A stretch of 64,000 nucleotides of DNA, from positions 62,001 through 126,000 of the forward strand of contig NZ_LZFW01000001.1 in assembly GCF_001676025.1 (NCBI RefSeq). The letters run 5' to 3'. The first letter of the stretch is position 1, and each line of letters opens with the position of its first letter. The position numbers and the translations under genes were made by a program. Of this stretch, positions 1-10,757 are shown in pieces. The stretch is from Vibrio sp. UCD-FRSSP16_30 (GTDB lineage Bacteria > Pseudomonadota > Gammaproteobacteria > Enterobacterales > Vibrionaceae). The notes under the pieces are model-generated. The model searched no databases. It worked only from the letters and a program-made list of their open reading frames with translations, and was not told the DNA's origin.

Positions 1-326
1 GCCAACAGATCCTGCTGCCCTGCATTGATCACCACCATATTACTCAGCGTATCTTTATCAACAGAAAGCACCAATTGAACATCAAACTGGTTAAGAGAAT
101 CAAATAATTGCTGAGCATGCTCTTTTGCCACAGTAATGATCATTTCGCCACTGGCTTGATAACTCATGTGAGTCTCAGAGTCACGAATGACATCACCCGC
201 ATAGATATGCTCTGTTTGTTGAAAACCATTACTGGTTTGTATTTGATAAGCTGCCAACGCAGGTTGCGCTAGAAGCAGAGTCGTAGCAAGCATTGATACG
301 CAAGGCAGTGTTAACGTTAACTTCAT
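1..326 (-). CDS. Exported protein of unknown function, N-terminal part only
   Basis: This is the first 108 codons of a gene that continues beyond the left edge. The start ATG (324-326) lies one base beyond the stop codon of the upstream S8 protease gene, so the two are almost certainly co-transcribed and translationally coupled. Residues 1-26 look like a classical Sec signal peptide, with a hydrophobic stretch ending in an ALA-A cleavage site. The mature part is polar and starts AYQIQTSNGFQQTEHIYAG. I do not recognise a family. In Aeromonas a kexin-like S8 protease (ASP) is followed by a small exported chaperone gene (ORF2) needed for its maturation. The position here invites that comparison, but I have no sequence evidence for homology. 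Confidence 0.75.
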   Translation of the reverse strand, partial: MKLTLTLPCVSMLATTLLLAQPALAAYQIQTSNGFQQTEHIYAGDVIRDSETHMSYQASGEMIITVAKEHAQQLFDSLNQFDVQLVLSVDKDTLSNMVVINAGQQDLL

Positions 327-327
327 T

Positions 328-2532
328 TTATGCTCCTTTGTTATCAGCATGGCCATTAATTTGGATAGACCAATTATGCATGATCCCTGGCGTACTATTG
401 TTTGTCGCAACAATAAGATGGGAATGAACAAAATCTGCCGCGCTAGTACTGACGTTTTGTGAGTAGACTTTATCATTGGCATCGTACACTTTGAGTGTCC
501 ATTGCCCTTGCATAGGCTCACCCCAGAACGTATTGATATCAAACGTAAACTGCAAATTATGCATACGGTACAGTGGATTAGCACTGACTAGTGGAATACC
601 GTTGTATGGGTTTAATACAATGGCGTGCGTGCCTTTAGGCGAGATAAGCTCAACTTGTAGATCGTTAAGTCTCTCGTGATCAATGTTAACCTGTAATGAT
701 ACGGTTTCGATTGTGCCGCTTTTATCTACTTTAAGTGTGTCAGTTAAACCTTTGGCACTTGCGTCAGGAATGGCTTTTTCTAACGGCTGTATTGGCTTGA
801 CCGTTGGGTATTCAATTAATGGCCCTAAGGTATTTGATGGATAGGTTTTAGCCATCGCAATCGCTTTATCAATATCAATTAGACCAAAGCCGTAACGGTT
901 ATTGAAATGCAGCCCAGCAGCATTGGTTATCCAACCATTTTGCGCAATTAAGTCACCATCTTTAAGCGCAAGCGTGACGCTTGGGCTATCGAGGTCAATT
1001 TGTTTGGCTGTATGCGCTAGGATATTACGAACATCACGCCATGAAAGATCATCATTTACTGAGAGAATATCGGCAACAGCGCCCGATACCACAGGTGTTG
1101 CCGCAGATGTTCCATCCATAGCAGCGTCATAATCACAGTTGGCGTTTTCTAGTAGTCTGCCTTGGTTAAATCCATCAACAAAGCTATCAACTACTGAGAA
1201 GTTGGCAAAGCCAGAGCTTTCGGTACAACCCATGACATCAGTGGTGATGATGCGTCCATAAGGTCTTTCACCACCCAGTCCAGAAATAAACATATTGGCA
1301 CCAGAGCCAGAATAGCTTGCCTGTTTACCTTGCGCGGTTACCGCGCCCACTACGGTTACATACGGAGAGTTTTGATAGAGGCTAAGCATGGCGCCTCTAA
1401 ACGGCAAACCGTGGTTAATTGTTTTTGGTGTCACTTGAGGATCAAATGTGCGGTAGTCAATCGCCTCTTTATCCGTCGGTTGATAATAACGTTCATCGGT
1501 CCACTCATAGCCTTGTTCGTTATTCGCGGAGGATTTTATATAGATAATGCCTTTACCATCAAAGCCTAATAGTGCGCCTTGTTTTGTTATACCCTTATGA
1601 ATTTGGTTGTACATGCAGATGGAGGCGTATTCATTGGCACAAAAACCAATGGAACCCCAGCTTTCATTGTAGATACGCGCAAGGCCATCTAAGGTTTGCT
1701 CATCAAGGTTTAAGGGGGCTACACCACTTGGTTTTACTGCTTTAGCAAAACCATGGCTTCTAGCAAAATCAAAGGCACTGGAGGTGGCATCTAGCATGTT
1801 AAAACTGATAATTTTGGCATCGGGCGCTACGCCACGTCCGCCTATATTATTCCAACCTTTTTCAGCGATGATACCGGCAACAGCAGTACCATGTCCGTTG
1901 ATAACCGGCATGATGTTAAACCCTGGCAGCAGGTTCATTGAGCCTTCACCTACGTTTAAATCAGGATGAGTGAGCTGTACACCATGGTCAACAACTGCAA
2001 CGGTGATGCCTTTACCTAAATACCCAGATGCTAGCGCATCTTTCATATTGATGTCGGTTTTTCCGTCAGCCGGTAAGTTGAGATCAGTGTATGAAGCTTG
2101 ACCTAGATTATGTAGGTGCCATTGCTCAGGGTAGAGTGGGTCACTATTGATTTGAATTTTGATGGTTTTTTGTTCATCGTCATCTTGATAAACCAAGGTA
2201 TCAATAGAGTGGCTTTCATCAGTAGCAGTCTGTGGGATATATAAAAATGAATTATGCTCTTTTTGAATAGCACCGTGCGTCACACCTTTAGTATCCACTA
2301 AAGATAATGTATGTCCAGTATGAACAAAACGCACCAAGCGACCAGCTTGAGTGTAGATCATCGCACTTGAATTAGGGACTAACTCTTGTGGTTGAAATAT
2401 TGCATCTTGTGGAACAGCAGCAAATAATGTTTGATTGTGCGCTGTAGGCTTGGCTGAGCCGGATGACTCTCCTCCACAACCATTGAGTACACCTAGCCCT
2501 ACAAGGCAAACAATAACGGTATTTTTTTTCAT
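328..2532 (-). CDS. Kexin-like S8 serine protease lipoprotein with P domain
   Basis: Predicted subtilase of the proprotein-convertase/kexin type. The N-terminus is a lipoprotein signal with lipobox LNGC (Cys19), followed by a Gly/Ser-rich stretch, so the enzyme is probably anchored to a membrane. The catalytic triad is visible as Asp182 (VVDHGVQLTHPDL), His214 (NGHGTAVAGI) and Ser476 (MDGTSAATP); Asn338 in SSANNEQ is the likely oxyanion residue. Residues 30-130 form a propeptide-like region, and the last 150 or so residues form a P (proprotein convertase) domain with the typical DLQVELISPKGT and GQWTLKVYD segments. The ribosome-binding site AAGGGA precedes the ATG. It lies 11 bp after the metzincin gene and 1 bp before an exported protein gene. 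Substrate unknown; the closest well-studied relatives are Aeromonas ASP-type proteases. Confidence 0.9.
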   Translation of the reverse strand: MKKNTVIVCLVGLGVLNGCGGESSGSAKPTAHNQTLFAAVPQDAIFQPQELVPNSSAMIYTQAGRLVRFVHTGHTLSLVDTKGVTHGAIQKEHNSFLYIPQTATDESHSIDTLVYQDDDEQKTIKIQINSDPLYPEQWHLHNLGQASYTDLNLPADGKTDINMKDALASGYLGKGITVAVVDHGVQLTHPDLNVGEGSMNLLPGFNIMPVINGHGTAVAGIIAEKGWNNIGGRGVAPDAKIISFNMLDATSSAFDFARSHGFAKAVKPSGVAPLNLDEQTLDGLARIYNESWGSIGFCANEYASICMYNQIHKGITKQGALLGFDGKGIIYIKSSANNEQGYEWTDERYYQPTDKEAIDYRTFDPQVTPKTINHGLPFRGAMLSLYQNSPYVTVVGAVTAQGKQASYSGSGANMFISGLGGERPYGRIITTDVMGCTESSGFANFSVVDSFVDGFNQGRLLENANCDYDAAMDGTSAATPVVSGAVADILSVNDDLSWRDVRNILAHTAKQIDLDSPSVTLALKDGDLIAQNGWITNAAGLHFNNRYGFGLIDIDKAIAMAKTYPSNTLGPLIEYPTVKPIQPLEKAIPDASAKGLTDTLKVDKSGTIETVSLQVNIDHERLNDLQVELISPKGTHAIVLNPYNGIPLVSANPLYRMHNLQFTFDINTFWGEPMQGQWTLKVYDANDKVYSQNVSTSAADFVHSHLIVATNNSTPGIMHNWSIQINGHADNKGA

Positions 2533-2543
2533 TATATTATCCC

Positions 2544-5500
2544 TTAGCTAAGTTGTGGTAGCAGTTCAAATAGCACGCGCTTATCACGTTCAATTTGCAG
2601 TTGGTAGTTTTCTGCTTGTTGTAATGGTGAAAGCGAATTACCCCCTACTGGTAATGGCGCGTTCGTTTGAGAACCAGAGTTCTGGTTATTTGTCGGCAAC
2701 GGTGGTTTCGATTGAGCTACTGGCCCATTTGTGCTTGTTGGCAGTGGTGGTTTTATCTGAGGTAGTGGGGGTGTCAACTGTTGCTGATTAATGCTGTACA
2801 ATTTAAAAACAGAGTTTTGAATTCGGTCTCTTAGCTTAGCGGCAAGAATGTTTTCTGGGCCAATATAAACACTTTTACCTGTCTCTGGATCATAGACTTC
2901 ATCAGCTGCAACCCAATTAGGCTGTATCGTATATTGGTTACTCGCGGCATCATAGGTATAGATTGGGCTTCCTTGATTTAAGCCTTCATCTTTATGCACA
3001 GACACGTACTCTCGCCATTCGGTGCTATGTCCGTATGATCCTTGAACACCATCTTCAGTGGCGATAACTACCTGCTTGAGCAAAGCTTTTAGGTAGTTAA
3101 TACGCATTGTCATGCCTTCTTCAGTCGCATTAGAAAAGGGCAAATCAAAGTGTTGGTACAGATGTTTGTTAGAACTGGATTTAGTCACCGGCTCAATGTA
3201 TTTATTTGCCGCATCATTACCCCTATCACCTTGGATGTTATAGGCGATGAATTTCTCAATGTAGTTTTCGTAATAATACCCTTTATTGGATGAAGAAATA
3301 TAAGGTGCATAAGGTTGACCTGCCGCAACCGGACCCTCATTGGTAATATCACTGTATTGGATGATATCTTGCTTACAGGTGTTCTTGAACTGATCTTGCG
3401 TTGGCATTTCAGTCGGGTATGACAACGGAGACTGTATTGTGCTCAAGTGATAGTCAGAGTAATCTGTATGCATGACCGAGTTACATAAGAACATTTCTAC
3501 AACACGTCCCATCTTATGATCATAATCGACCATAGATAGGTTAGAAAAGTGATCCATAGGATCGAGATCTGAAGAGCGCAGTAGCTCGCGGACTAACTCA
3601 AGTTTGGTTGGCCATTGAGGTGCAATGCGTTTATATAAATTACCATCTTGCGGATGAATATCATTAGGCAGATTAATACCATTTAAAGGCGTAACGACAG
3701 ATGCGGTTGCAGACGGTGTAATCTCTGCTCTGAAATTGTCTTCATTGCTGGCATCAATAGATTTAAGCGCAAGTGCGTTAACAACCGTTTGATTATTCAT
3801 GATTAAGATCTTGATCAACATTGATTGATGCTGTTCATCTTGGAAAATCTTATATAAATCATTTGGATTATTGAACGCTGATTGCCCCTTATTAAACGCA
3901 ATATGGGACTGAATAGCGGCTTTATAGACATCACTTAGATTAATATCAGTCACCAAAATGGGCTCAGAAGTATCAATCGTTAGATTTGGTTTTGGTCTTA
4001 GATATATTTTTACGCGAGCATCAACATCGTTCATGTTCATCGCGGAAACCGAATAAAAAATACTCGAATCTAAGGCAAAACGCAGAGATGTACATTGCTC
4101 AAGCCCTGCAGGCGAATAAGGTGATGGCACAGAATTAAAATTATAAGGACAGCTTTGATCATTAAGATAATCGTCAGCATCATAGATGCCGGCCGCATTT
4201 GCTGAACGTGCAATATTATGACGAACTTTTATCAGTGAGCTGCTCGCCGTATAGTAATCACCATTATCAAACACTTTACCCAAAGCCGACATATCATATA
4301 AGCCGTTACCCGCTAAGGCTTGGTTGAAGAATGCGATATACAGACCACCCAACAATTGACGGCTGATGCTGCTTAGCGTATCTGCGCCACCGAGGTTAGT
4401 CGCGGAAGACTGCAGTGCAATATCTGACTTATTACAATAGAAATCGGTCTCAATATCGGCATCACTACAGAACTCATAGCGCACCGAATCCATGTTATAA
4501 GATTGCTCCATTGATGAGATAGCGCCATTGCCAAGAGAAGGTGCTGTAGGCAACTCTTTCTGCCATTGGCTGATAATATTATTATCGTGGCTTTCTAAGC
4601 TCATCCAATGTGCATCAGCATCAAATAGACTATTTCCAGTATATGGATCTGAGGTATCGGTTTGTATTTCGCGAGCGTAGCCAAAACGTAATGCCGCCAG
4701 ATCGTATGCACCATAAATTTTATTGTAGTAAGAGTCACCCGCCATATACTCCATGACAGAGCTGTATTGGGTGATGATTTGCATCGACTTGTCACCCGAA
4801 ACACCTAATGCACTATCAATTTTAGGTTGTACAGTCTTATAAAATGGTGAGTTCTTCGAAAAGTGATGAGAAATATCAATACTTGAACGGAAGTTATGAC
4901 GAAGCCCAAGTGAGTGGCCTAATTCGTGGGTCAAAATAGCCGAGTAGAAACCATTACCAGTGATTTCTTGTACCAGTAATTTGTTTTTATCGGATAGCTC
5001 AGAGTAGGGCAGCATATCTGAGTGTCTAGGTTCACCTGTCCATAATTCTGGGTTATCCCAAAATGAGGAATCAGGCCCATAAATTGGCGCTAGATTTGTG
5101 GTCCAGAAGCTTTGAATATCTAAAGGTAATCGAGCTTTTGAACCTTGTTGAGGGACAGGGGTTTTTTGCGGTACAGGAGGCGTATCACTGGATGTTGCCA
5201 CGTCGACACCACTGTCGATAATCGTAGTACTTGTGCTGTGACCCTGTACGGAATTAAACGTTTCTAGTCCATGCAGTGAGTTATAGAATTTAGTCGATTG
5301 AGCTAGATTGCTACGTTGAGTCTCGGTCAGTGCCGGTTCATCGCTAACCGTATCGTAGCTGCTTGTGTCTGTTGAAGTTGATGTTAGGGTACTCGTGGAA
5401 TCGAGTTTAACCTCACCGCTACTGAGCTCTTTGCTCAGATCAGATGCATTTACTTGACCATTTAAGTATTTAAAAGTGTCTTGAATGATTTTATAGCGTT

Positions 5501-6740
5501 CTTCGGTTCCGGTAGAACGTGCCATTGGCAAATTCATAATAATACGAGAACTGACAATTTCCCCAGTTTGGGTATCAGTAATCGATTCAGTCAGTCCACT
5601 GTAGTTAAAGTTATCAGCAAAATTATCAAGACTGATGAAGCTATAACGCAGGTCGCCAAATCGTTTATCACCTTGTTTTTCAAGAGTAATACTTGGTACA
5701 CCTGTTTTTGCTTGTTGCAGTTCGATATTAATGGCTTTGACGGTTCTCTTAGCCGAATCCAAATACGGTTTGTTTTGTGGAAGGTAATAGCGATTATCTA
5801 AATAATAGGTAATGGTTTTACGATTAGGGTTCCAGCGGTAGAGGTAATTATGATAGCGGTGACCGTCTTGTAATTTGCTACGACTGCGCAATGAAATGTA
5901 GCCAAGATTGTCGGTTTCGCTATCAAAAAAGCCAAATCGAGCAAAGTCATCATGGGTATAAGGAACTGGCGTATATTCGTTTGTATCTAGGCTAGATTTA
6001 GCAACTAGTGAGTAGAATTCATGAGTTGAAAAACTGTTTGCGCCATTACCTGCTCCCATTTCGCTGCCGGCAATATTGCGATAGATCACTTGGCAAGAGT
6101 CGCTATTATTTAAGGTGTAGCGTTTTTCTAGCTCAAAGTTAATCACACCTTTAGTTAAATCAACCTCCGAACCTAACCATTGACCATCATGGACTAAGTT
6201 GGCACCGCCTTGCTGCTGCATGCAGTTATTGAATTGCTCGCCTGAACCTTCCTGATCTATAGAAAACTGCTCGACATTAGCAAAATCGGGAATGAAATAG
6301 TGTTTTTGATCCCACTGTATATCGGCATCAGAATCGACAACTTCTTGGTTGATACATTTATCGTAACTGTCTTCCTGACATTTATAGTCAACATAGTGAC
6401 CAGGTATAAATAGCACCATTGGCCAGTTGTTAATATCATCACTATTTGCAGTGGTATAAATGTCTTTAGGCAACTCTCTAACTTCAATACCATCTTCAAC
6501 TAAGTTGATGCGCACTGATGCGTGGCGTCTTAAGTCATAGGCAACAGAGTTGTTCAGATAAGAGGGCAGCTTGGTTATCGTATGGCTATATATAAGTTTA
6601 GAGTCATTAAGGCTCTTAATATCAACAGAGTTAACTTGATGAATATCTTTAGCGACTTCTTTATAATTTTCGTCTTTTGGCCCACAGCCAACAATGGCAA
6701 AAGAGCACATTAAAGACACTACAATTCCTTTGCAGTTCAT
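2544..6740 (-). CDS. Large metzincin-type zinc metalloprotease lipoprotein
   Basis: Protein of 1398 residues. I start it at 6740 rather than at the ATG 21 bp upstream (6761), because AGGA sits just in front of this ATG and the protein then begins with a clean lipoprotein signal ending in IVGC (Cys19). Zinc-binding motif HELGHSLGLRH is at residues 605-615 (His605, Glu606, His609, His615), followed about 65 residues later by SSVMEYM, which fits a metzincin Met-turn. The HExxHxxGLRHNF plus SVM(D/E)Y pair is typical of bacterial zinc-dependent metalloproteases of the Met-zincin (DUF4953-like) group. A Ser/Thr-rich stretch precedes the catalytic domain, and the C-terminal 80 residues are repetitive and proline-rich (PPLPQIKPPLPT and similar). 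First gene of the protease operon; targets unknown. Confidence 0.85.
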   Translation of the reverse strand: MNCKGIVVSLMCSFAIVGCGPKDENYKEVAKDIHQVNSVDIKSLNDSKLIYSHTITKLPSYLNNSVAYDLRRHASVRINLVEDGIEVRELPKDIYTTANSDDINNWPMVLFIPGHYVDYKCQEDSYDKCINQEVVDSDADIQWDQKHYFIPDFANVEQFSIDQEGSGEQFNNCMQQQGGANLVHDGQWLGSEVDLTKGVINFELEKRYTLNNSDSCQVIYRNIAGSEMGAGNGANSFSTHEFYSLVAKSSLDTNEYTPVPYTHDDFARFGFFDSETDNLGYISLRSRSKLQDGHRYHNYLYRWNPNRKTITYYLDNRYYLPQNKPYLDSAKRTVKAINIELQQAKTGVPSITLEKQGDKRFGDLRYSFISLDNFADNFNYSGLTESITDTQTGEIVSSRIIMNLPMARSTGTEERYKIIQDTFKYLNGQVNASDLSKELSSGEVKLDSTSTLTSTSTDTSSYDTVSDEPALTETQRSNLAQSTKFYNSLHGLETFNSVQGHSTSTTIIDSGVDVATSSDTPPVPQKTPVPQQGSKARLPLDIQSFWTTNLAPIYGPDSSFWDNPELWTGEPRHSDMLPYSELSDKNKLLVQEITGNGFYSAILTHELGHSLGLRHNFRSSIDISHHFSKNSPFYKTVQPKIDSALGVSGDKSMQIITQYSSVMEYMAGDSYYNKIYGAYDLAALRFGYAREIQTDTSDPYTGNSLFDADAHWMSLESHDNNIISQWQKELPTAPSLGNGAISSMEQSYNMDSVRYEFCSDADIETDFYCNKSDIALQSSATNLGGADTLSSISRQLLGGLYIAFFNQALAGNGLYDMSALGKVFDNGDYYTASSSLIKVRHNIARSANAAGIYDADDYLNDQSCPYNFNSVPSPYSPAGLEQCTSLRFALDSSIFYSVSAMNMNDVDARVKIYLRPKPNLTIDTSEPILVTDINLSDVYKAAIQSHIAFNKGQSAFNNPNDLYKIFQDEQHQSMLIKILIMNNQTVVNALALKSIDASNEDNFRAEITPSATASVVTPLNGINLPNDIHPQDGNLYKRIAPQWPTKLELVRELLRSSDLDPMDHFSNLSMVDYDHKMGRVVEMFLCNSVMHTDYSDYHLSTIQSPLSYPTEMPTQDQFKNTCKQDIIQYSDITNEGPVAAGQPYAPYISSSNKGYYYENYIEKFIAYNIQGDRGNDAANKYIEPVTKSSSNKHLYQHFDLPFSNATEEGMTMRINYLKALLKQVVIATEDGVQGSYGHSTEWREYVSVHKDEGLNQGSPIYTYDAASNQYTIQPNWVAADEVYDPETGKSVYIGPENILAAKLRDRIQNSVFKLYSINQQQLTPPLPQIKPPLPTSTNGPVAQSKPPLPTNNQNSGSQTNAPLPVGGNSLSPLQQAENYQLQIERDKRVLFELLPQLS

Positions 6741-7075
6741 ATTATTCCTACTTATATACATACATTTACTACCGCTAGACTAAAGTGTAACCAATTGTAA
6801 AAATTAATTGCTAACTGTGAACTATATCGCCTTATGGTGAGTATGGTCAATTCGTGATTTTAAATTCAAATATTTCGAATATGAAAGTTTGAGCGTAAAG
6901 GTAGTGTTTGTAGGCAGGGCAGGGTGATCGGTAGGGATTGTGGCAGAGTGTGTAGAGGTAAAAAGATGCGTGATATGTCATTGTAAATGACTAAGTAAGC
7001 GACACAGCATGTTGCTAGATTAATAACATGCTGTGGTTAGTTTTTTGTATCAGGGTTTTAGTTAATCCTATACCG
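6741..7075. other. Intergenic region upstream of the protease operon
   Basis: This 335-bp stretch lies between the rlmA stop and the metzincin start. It must hold the promoter of the minus-strand protease operon, but no convincing sigma70 boxes stand out. No ORF of note was seen. A perfect 10-bp inverted repeat near its right end is listed separately. Confidence 0.4.
7004..7034. repeat. Perfect 10-bp inverted repeat downstream of rlmA
   Basis: ACAGCATGTT and AACATGCTGT are separated by 11 bases. The hairpin is 41 bp beyond the rlmA stop, where a terminator would be expected. However, the only T-run (7041-7046) lies on the plus-strand side and is six bases from the stem, so this is not a standard minus-strand terminator. 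It may act as a 3'-end stabilising or Rho-associated hairpin. Confidence 0.4.
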
Positions 7076-7888
7076 CTAGCTAACCTTATACACATGAAGA
7101 TTAAAGTCAGCTTGGCAATCAAAAGTATCTAGGCTTTTGAGTTGCTGTTGTAATTGCTCTGTGGCCTTCCAAGCAAAAGGCGTCATTTGCAATAGCTCAA
7201 AGGCCAGTCCGTTATCAAGTTTCATGGGGTAGTTGAGCTTGATGTGATCAATTAACTGTAAGCCTTCAAAAGTATCGGCTTGTTCTTCATGCAAGCGTAC
7301 TTCTTGGTAGATAAGTTCACGCAACTCAAATAAGTGTCGCGCGCCAGGGGTTACGGTGATGAGTAGGCCACCCGGTTTTAAGCAACGTAACAACTCTTGC
7401 TCTTTGCTCGGTGCGTAGACTTTGACTATCGCATCTAAGCTATGATCAGCAAAGGGCATTTTATAGCTAGAGGCCACACTAAAATGACAGTTGGGGTAAC
7501 GTTTTGAAGCGTAGCGTATGGCGACTTTAGAAATATCTAAGCCATAAACTTGTGCGTTTTCACCCAATGTATTGGCCATTTCATTTGTGTAATAGCCTTC
7601 ACCACATCCCATGTCTAAAACCGTCGGATTGGCAGTATCACTCATATATTGAGAAAGAGTCACAGCCAACTTTTGTTGAAGCGCCTGATAGTGTCCAGAT
7701 TCCAGAAACAGTCGACGAGATTGCATCATCTCTTTGCTGTCGCCAGGGTTTTTAGAATGTTTATGATGCGCAGGCATTAGATTTACATAGCCTTCTTTTG
7801 CTTTATCAAATCTATGATTGTTAAGGCAGGTAAATGTACGAGACTCTAAAGCTAAAGATTGTGAACAAAGAGGGCAGGCGTAGATCAT
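7076..7888 (-). CDS. rlmA: 23S rRNA (guanine-N1) methyltransferase RlmA
   Basis: Class I SAM-dependent methyltransferase that in E. coli methylates N1 of G745 in helix 35 of 23S rRNA. The N-terminal zinc finger is visible as Cys5, Cys8, Cys21 and His25 (ACPLCSQSL, CLNNHRF), followed by the family segment FDKAKEGYVNLMPAHHKHS. The SAM-binding motif VLDMGCGEGYYTNEMA lies near residue 90. Length (270 aa) is normal for the family. The gene is monocistronic, with yeaD upstream on the same strand separated by a terminator hairpin. Confidence 0.92.
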   Translation of the reverse strand: MIYACPLCSQSLALESRTFTCLNNHRFDKAKEGYVNLMPAHHKHSKNPGDSKEMMQSRRLFLESGHYQALQQKLAVTLSQYMSDTANPTVLDMGCGEGYYTNEMANTLGENAQVYGLDISKVAIRYASKRYPNCHFSVASSYKMPFADHSLDAIVKVYAPSKEQELLRCLKPGGLLITVTPGARHLFELRELIYQEVRLHEEQADTFEGLQLIDHIKLNYPMKLDNGLAFELLQMTPFAWKATEQLQQQLKSLDTFDCQADFNLHVYKVS

Positions 7889-7923
7889 AATAACTTGGCT
7901 AGAAAAATGTTATGCAGATAGTA

Positions 7924-7944
7924 GTCTCAATCAAGGATTGAGAC
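7924..7944. repeat. Small perfect hairpin in the rlmA upstream region
   Basis: GTCTCAATC and GATTGAGAC form a 9-bp perfect stem with a 3-base loop, 36 bp upstream of the rlmA start. It would lie in or near the rlmA promoter or 5' leader. No T-run follows on the minus strand. Its role is unclear. Confidence 0.35.
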
Positions 7945-7949
7945 AACGA

Positions 7950-7995
7950 TAAAAGTGACTCAAAGGGCTAAATTAATTAGCCGCTCTAGAGTCAC
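7950..7995 (-). terminator. Likely terminator of yeaD
   Basis: A branched inverted repeat starts 17 bp beyond the yeaD stop: outer arms GTGACTC/GAGTCAC and inner arms GGCTAA/TTAGCC. Read on the minus strand it is followed by a short T4 run (CACTTTTATCG). The weak T-run keeps confidence moderate. Confidence 0.5.
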
Positions 7996-8011
7996 AATTA
8001 GGCATCATTGT

Positions 8012-8896
8012 TTATTTAGAACCAATGGTGCTTGATAGCGTATAGCTTGCGCCGGGTTCAACAACAGTGCCGCTCTCGATGTTTGGAGCGTGATGACTTG
8101 CTTCTACGCATAGCATCGTTTTGTAGCCATCATCGGGCATGTCGGACATTGACTGCGCACCTTGCGACCATGGATTCCAAATTACGCTAGAGTTCACCCC
8201 TTGATTTTCAACGATGAGCTTACGCTCAAAGCCAGGATCGGTGAGGGTAATGAGTGGTTTAGGCTGAGTGTAAATACGGTCAACCGGTTCTGTCACGGTT
8301 AATGTGTCTGATCCGGTAGTTAACGCCGCATCATTCAGACCATCGATGTATTCAGTTCCCATACCTTGAACATTAACCGCTTCAATATCAGAAATATTCA
8401 AATAGGTATGCAGCGCTGCGGAAAAGCGCCAACTTTCGCTGTCAGTGTTGGTCATAACAAGGCTAACTTTTAGCTCGTCACCCACTTCTATATTCAGCAC
8501 TGCTGCAAATTGGTGAGGCCATATCGCCAGTGTTTCATCGCTTGATTTAAGACCTAAGCTAATGATAACGCCATTGGTATTTTCCCTATGCTCAAGTAGT
8601 TCCCATTGTGCGGTGCGAGCAAAACCATGTGCAGGTGCTGCAACTCGACCAAACCAAGGCCAGCAAACAGGAATTCCGCCGCGAAGTGCCGCTTTGCCAT
8701 CTAAAATAGCTTGCTTGCTCATCCAGATTAAATCGGCTTGATCTTTAGGTTGAAAAGAAATGACATGACCGCCATGCAAAGCAATCGCTGCACTGGCTTT
8801 TTCGTGTATGACACGCACAATTTTTAATTGATCAAGTTGCGCGATGGTGACGTTGTCAGACAGTACTGCAACGGGTGGTAACTGATATACATCCAT
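8012..8896 (-). CDS. yeaD: D-hexose-6-phosphate mutarotase
   Basis: Aldose-1-epimerase superfamily protein of the YeaD group, interconverting alpha and beta anomers of hexose 6-phosphates. Visible family segments are AALRGGIPVCWPWFG, HGFARTAQWELLE, SAALHTYLNIS (containing the conserved His) and VIWNPWSQGAQSM, and the length of 294 aa is usual. It lies directly downstream of gapA on the same strand, as in E. coli, which ties it to central sugar-phosphate metabolism. A strong terminator between gapA and yeaD suggests it also has its own promoter or depends on read-through. Confidence 0.92.
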   Translation of the reverse strand: MDVYQLPPVAVLSDNVTIAQLDQLKIVRVIHEKASAAIALHGGHVISFQPKDQADLIWMSKQAILDGKAALRGGIPVCWPWFGRVAAPAHGFARTAQWELLEHRENTNGVIISLGLKSSDETLAIWPHQFAAVLNIEVGDELKVSLVMTNTDSESWRFSAALHTYLNISDIEAVNVQGMGTEYIDGLNDAALTTGSDTLTVTEPVDRIYTQPKPLITLTDPGFERKLIVENQGVNSSVIWNPWSQGAQSMSDMPDDGYKTMLCVEASHHAPNIESGTVVEPGASYTLSSTIGSK

Positions 8897-8980
8897 ATTG
8901 CGTTCTCACAAAACTAGGGCGTATCTTCTGTTGAGTAAGGGTGTTTTCCTACTCTTTAAATTTTTGCCCTAAAAATTGAC

Positions 8981-9008
8981 AAAAAAAAGGCGACTCGAAA
9001 GCCGCCTT
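8981..9008 (-). terminator. Rho-independent terminator of gapA
   Basis: On the minus strand the sequence reads AAGGCGGCT TTCG AGTCGCCTT followed by a run of T. The stem is nine pairs with one G-T pair and starts 22 bp beyond the gapA stop codon. Confidence 0.9.
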
Positions 9009-9030
9009 ATACAAAATACTTAACTAATGC

Positions 9031-10349
<1,319 letters not shown>

Positions 10350-10757
10350 TTGAGCAACGAAGGGAACCAACAAACAAGCCAAGAATGGCGTGATACATTG
10401 ACTGAGGAGCAGTATCGTGTTTGCCGAGAGCAAGGTACAGAAGCACCTTTCAGTGGTAAATTGTTACATAATAAATCATCTGGTGACTATGTTTGTACTT
10501 GCTGCCAAACATTATTATTTAAATCAGACAGTAAATATGATTCTGGTTGTGGTTGGCCAAGTTTTGATGCGCCGGCTTCAAAAGAGGCGATTCGCTTTAT
10601 CGAAGATAACAGCCACGGTATGACACGAGTCGAAATTCGTTGTGCCAACTGCGATAGTCATCTTGGGCATGTGTTTCCTGATGGCCCACCAAGCACCGGT
10701 GAACGTTTTTGCGTTAACTCGGTCTCTTTGGTGTTTAATCAATCATCAGAAAAGTAG
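10350..10757 (+). CDS. msrB: Peptide-methionine (R)-S-oxide reductase MsrB
   Basis: Reduces the R epimer of methionine sulfoxide in proteins. Zinc ligands are Cys49, Cys52, Cys98 and Cys101 (VCTCC and [15 protein letters not shown]). The catalytic Cys121 is in RFCVNSVSL, with Cys67 (SGCGWPSF) as probable resolving cysteine. The proposed start is TTG, preceded by AGGG; no ATG lies near the right place in this frame. Length is 135 aa. A dispersed palindromic repeat begins immediately after the stop codon. yeaC follows on the same strand, as in E. coli. Confidence 0.93.
   Translation: MSNEGNQQTSQEWRDTLTEEQYRVCREQGTEAPFSGKLLHNKSSGDYVCTCCQTLLFKSDSKYDSGCGWPSFDAPASKEAIRFIEDNSHGMTRVEIRCANCDSHLGHVFPDGPPSTGERFCVNSVSLVFNQSSEK

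Noticed and set aside
5481..5801. 106-codon open frame on the plus strand inside the metzincin gene
   Set aside because: It lies wholly opposite a long gene with clear domain structure, and the predicted protein has no recognisable features. It is a shadow frame, like the other frames opposite long genes.
7004..7046. Plus-strand terminator (hairpin plus T-run)
   Set aside because: No plus-strand gene precedes it, and the T-run is six bases away from the stem. I list it only as an inverted repeat.
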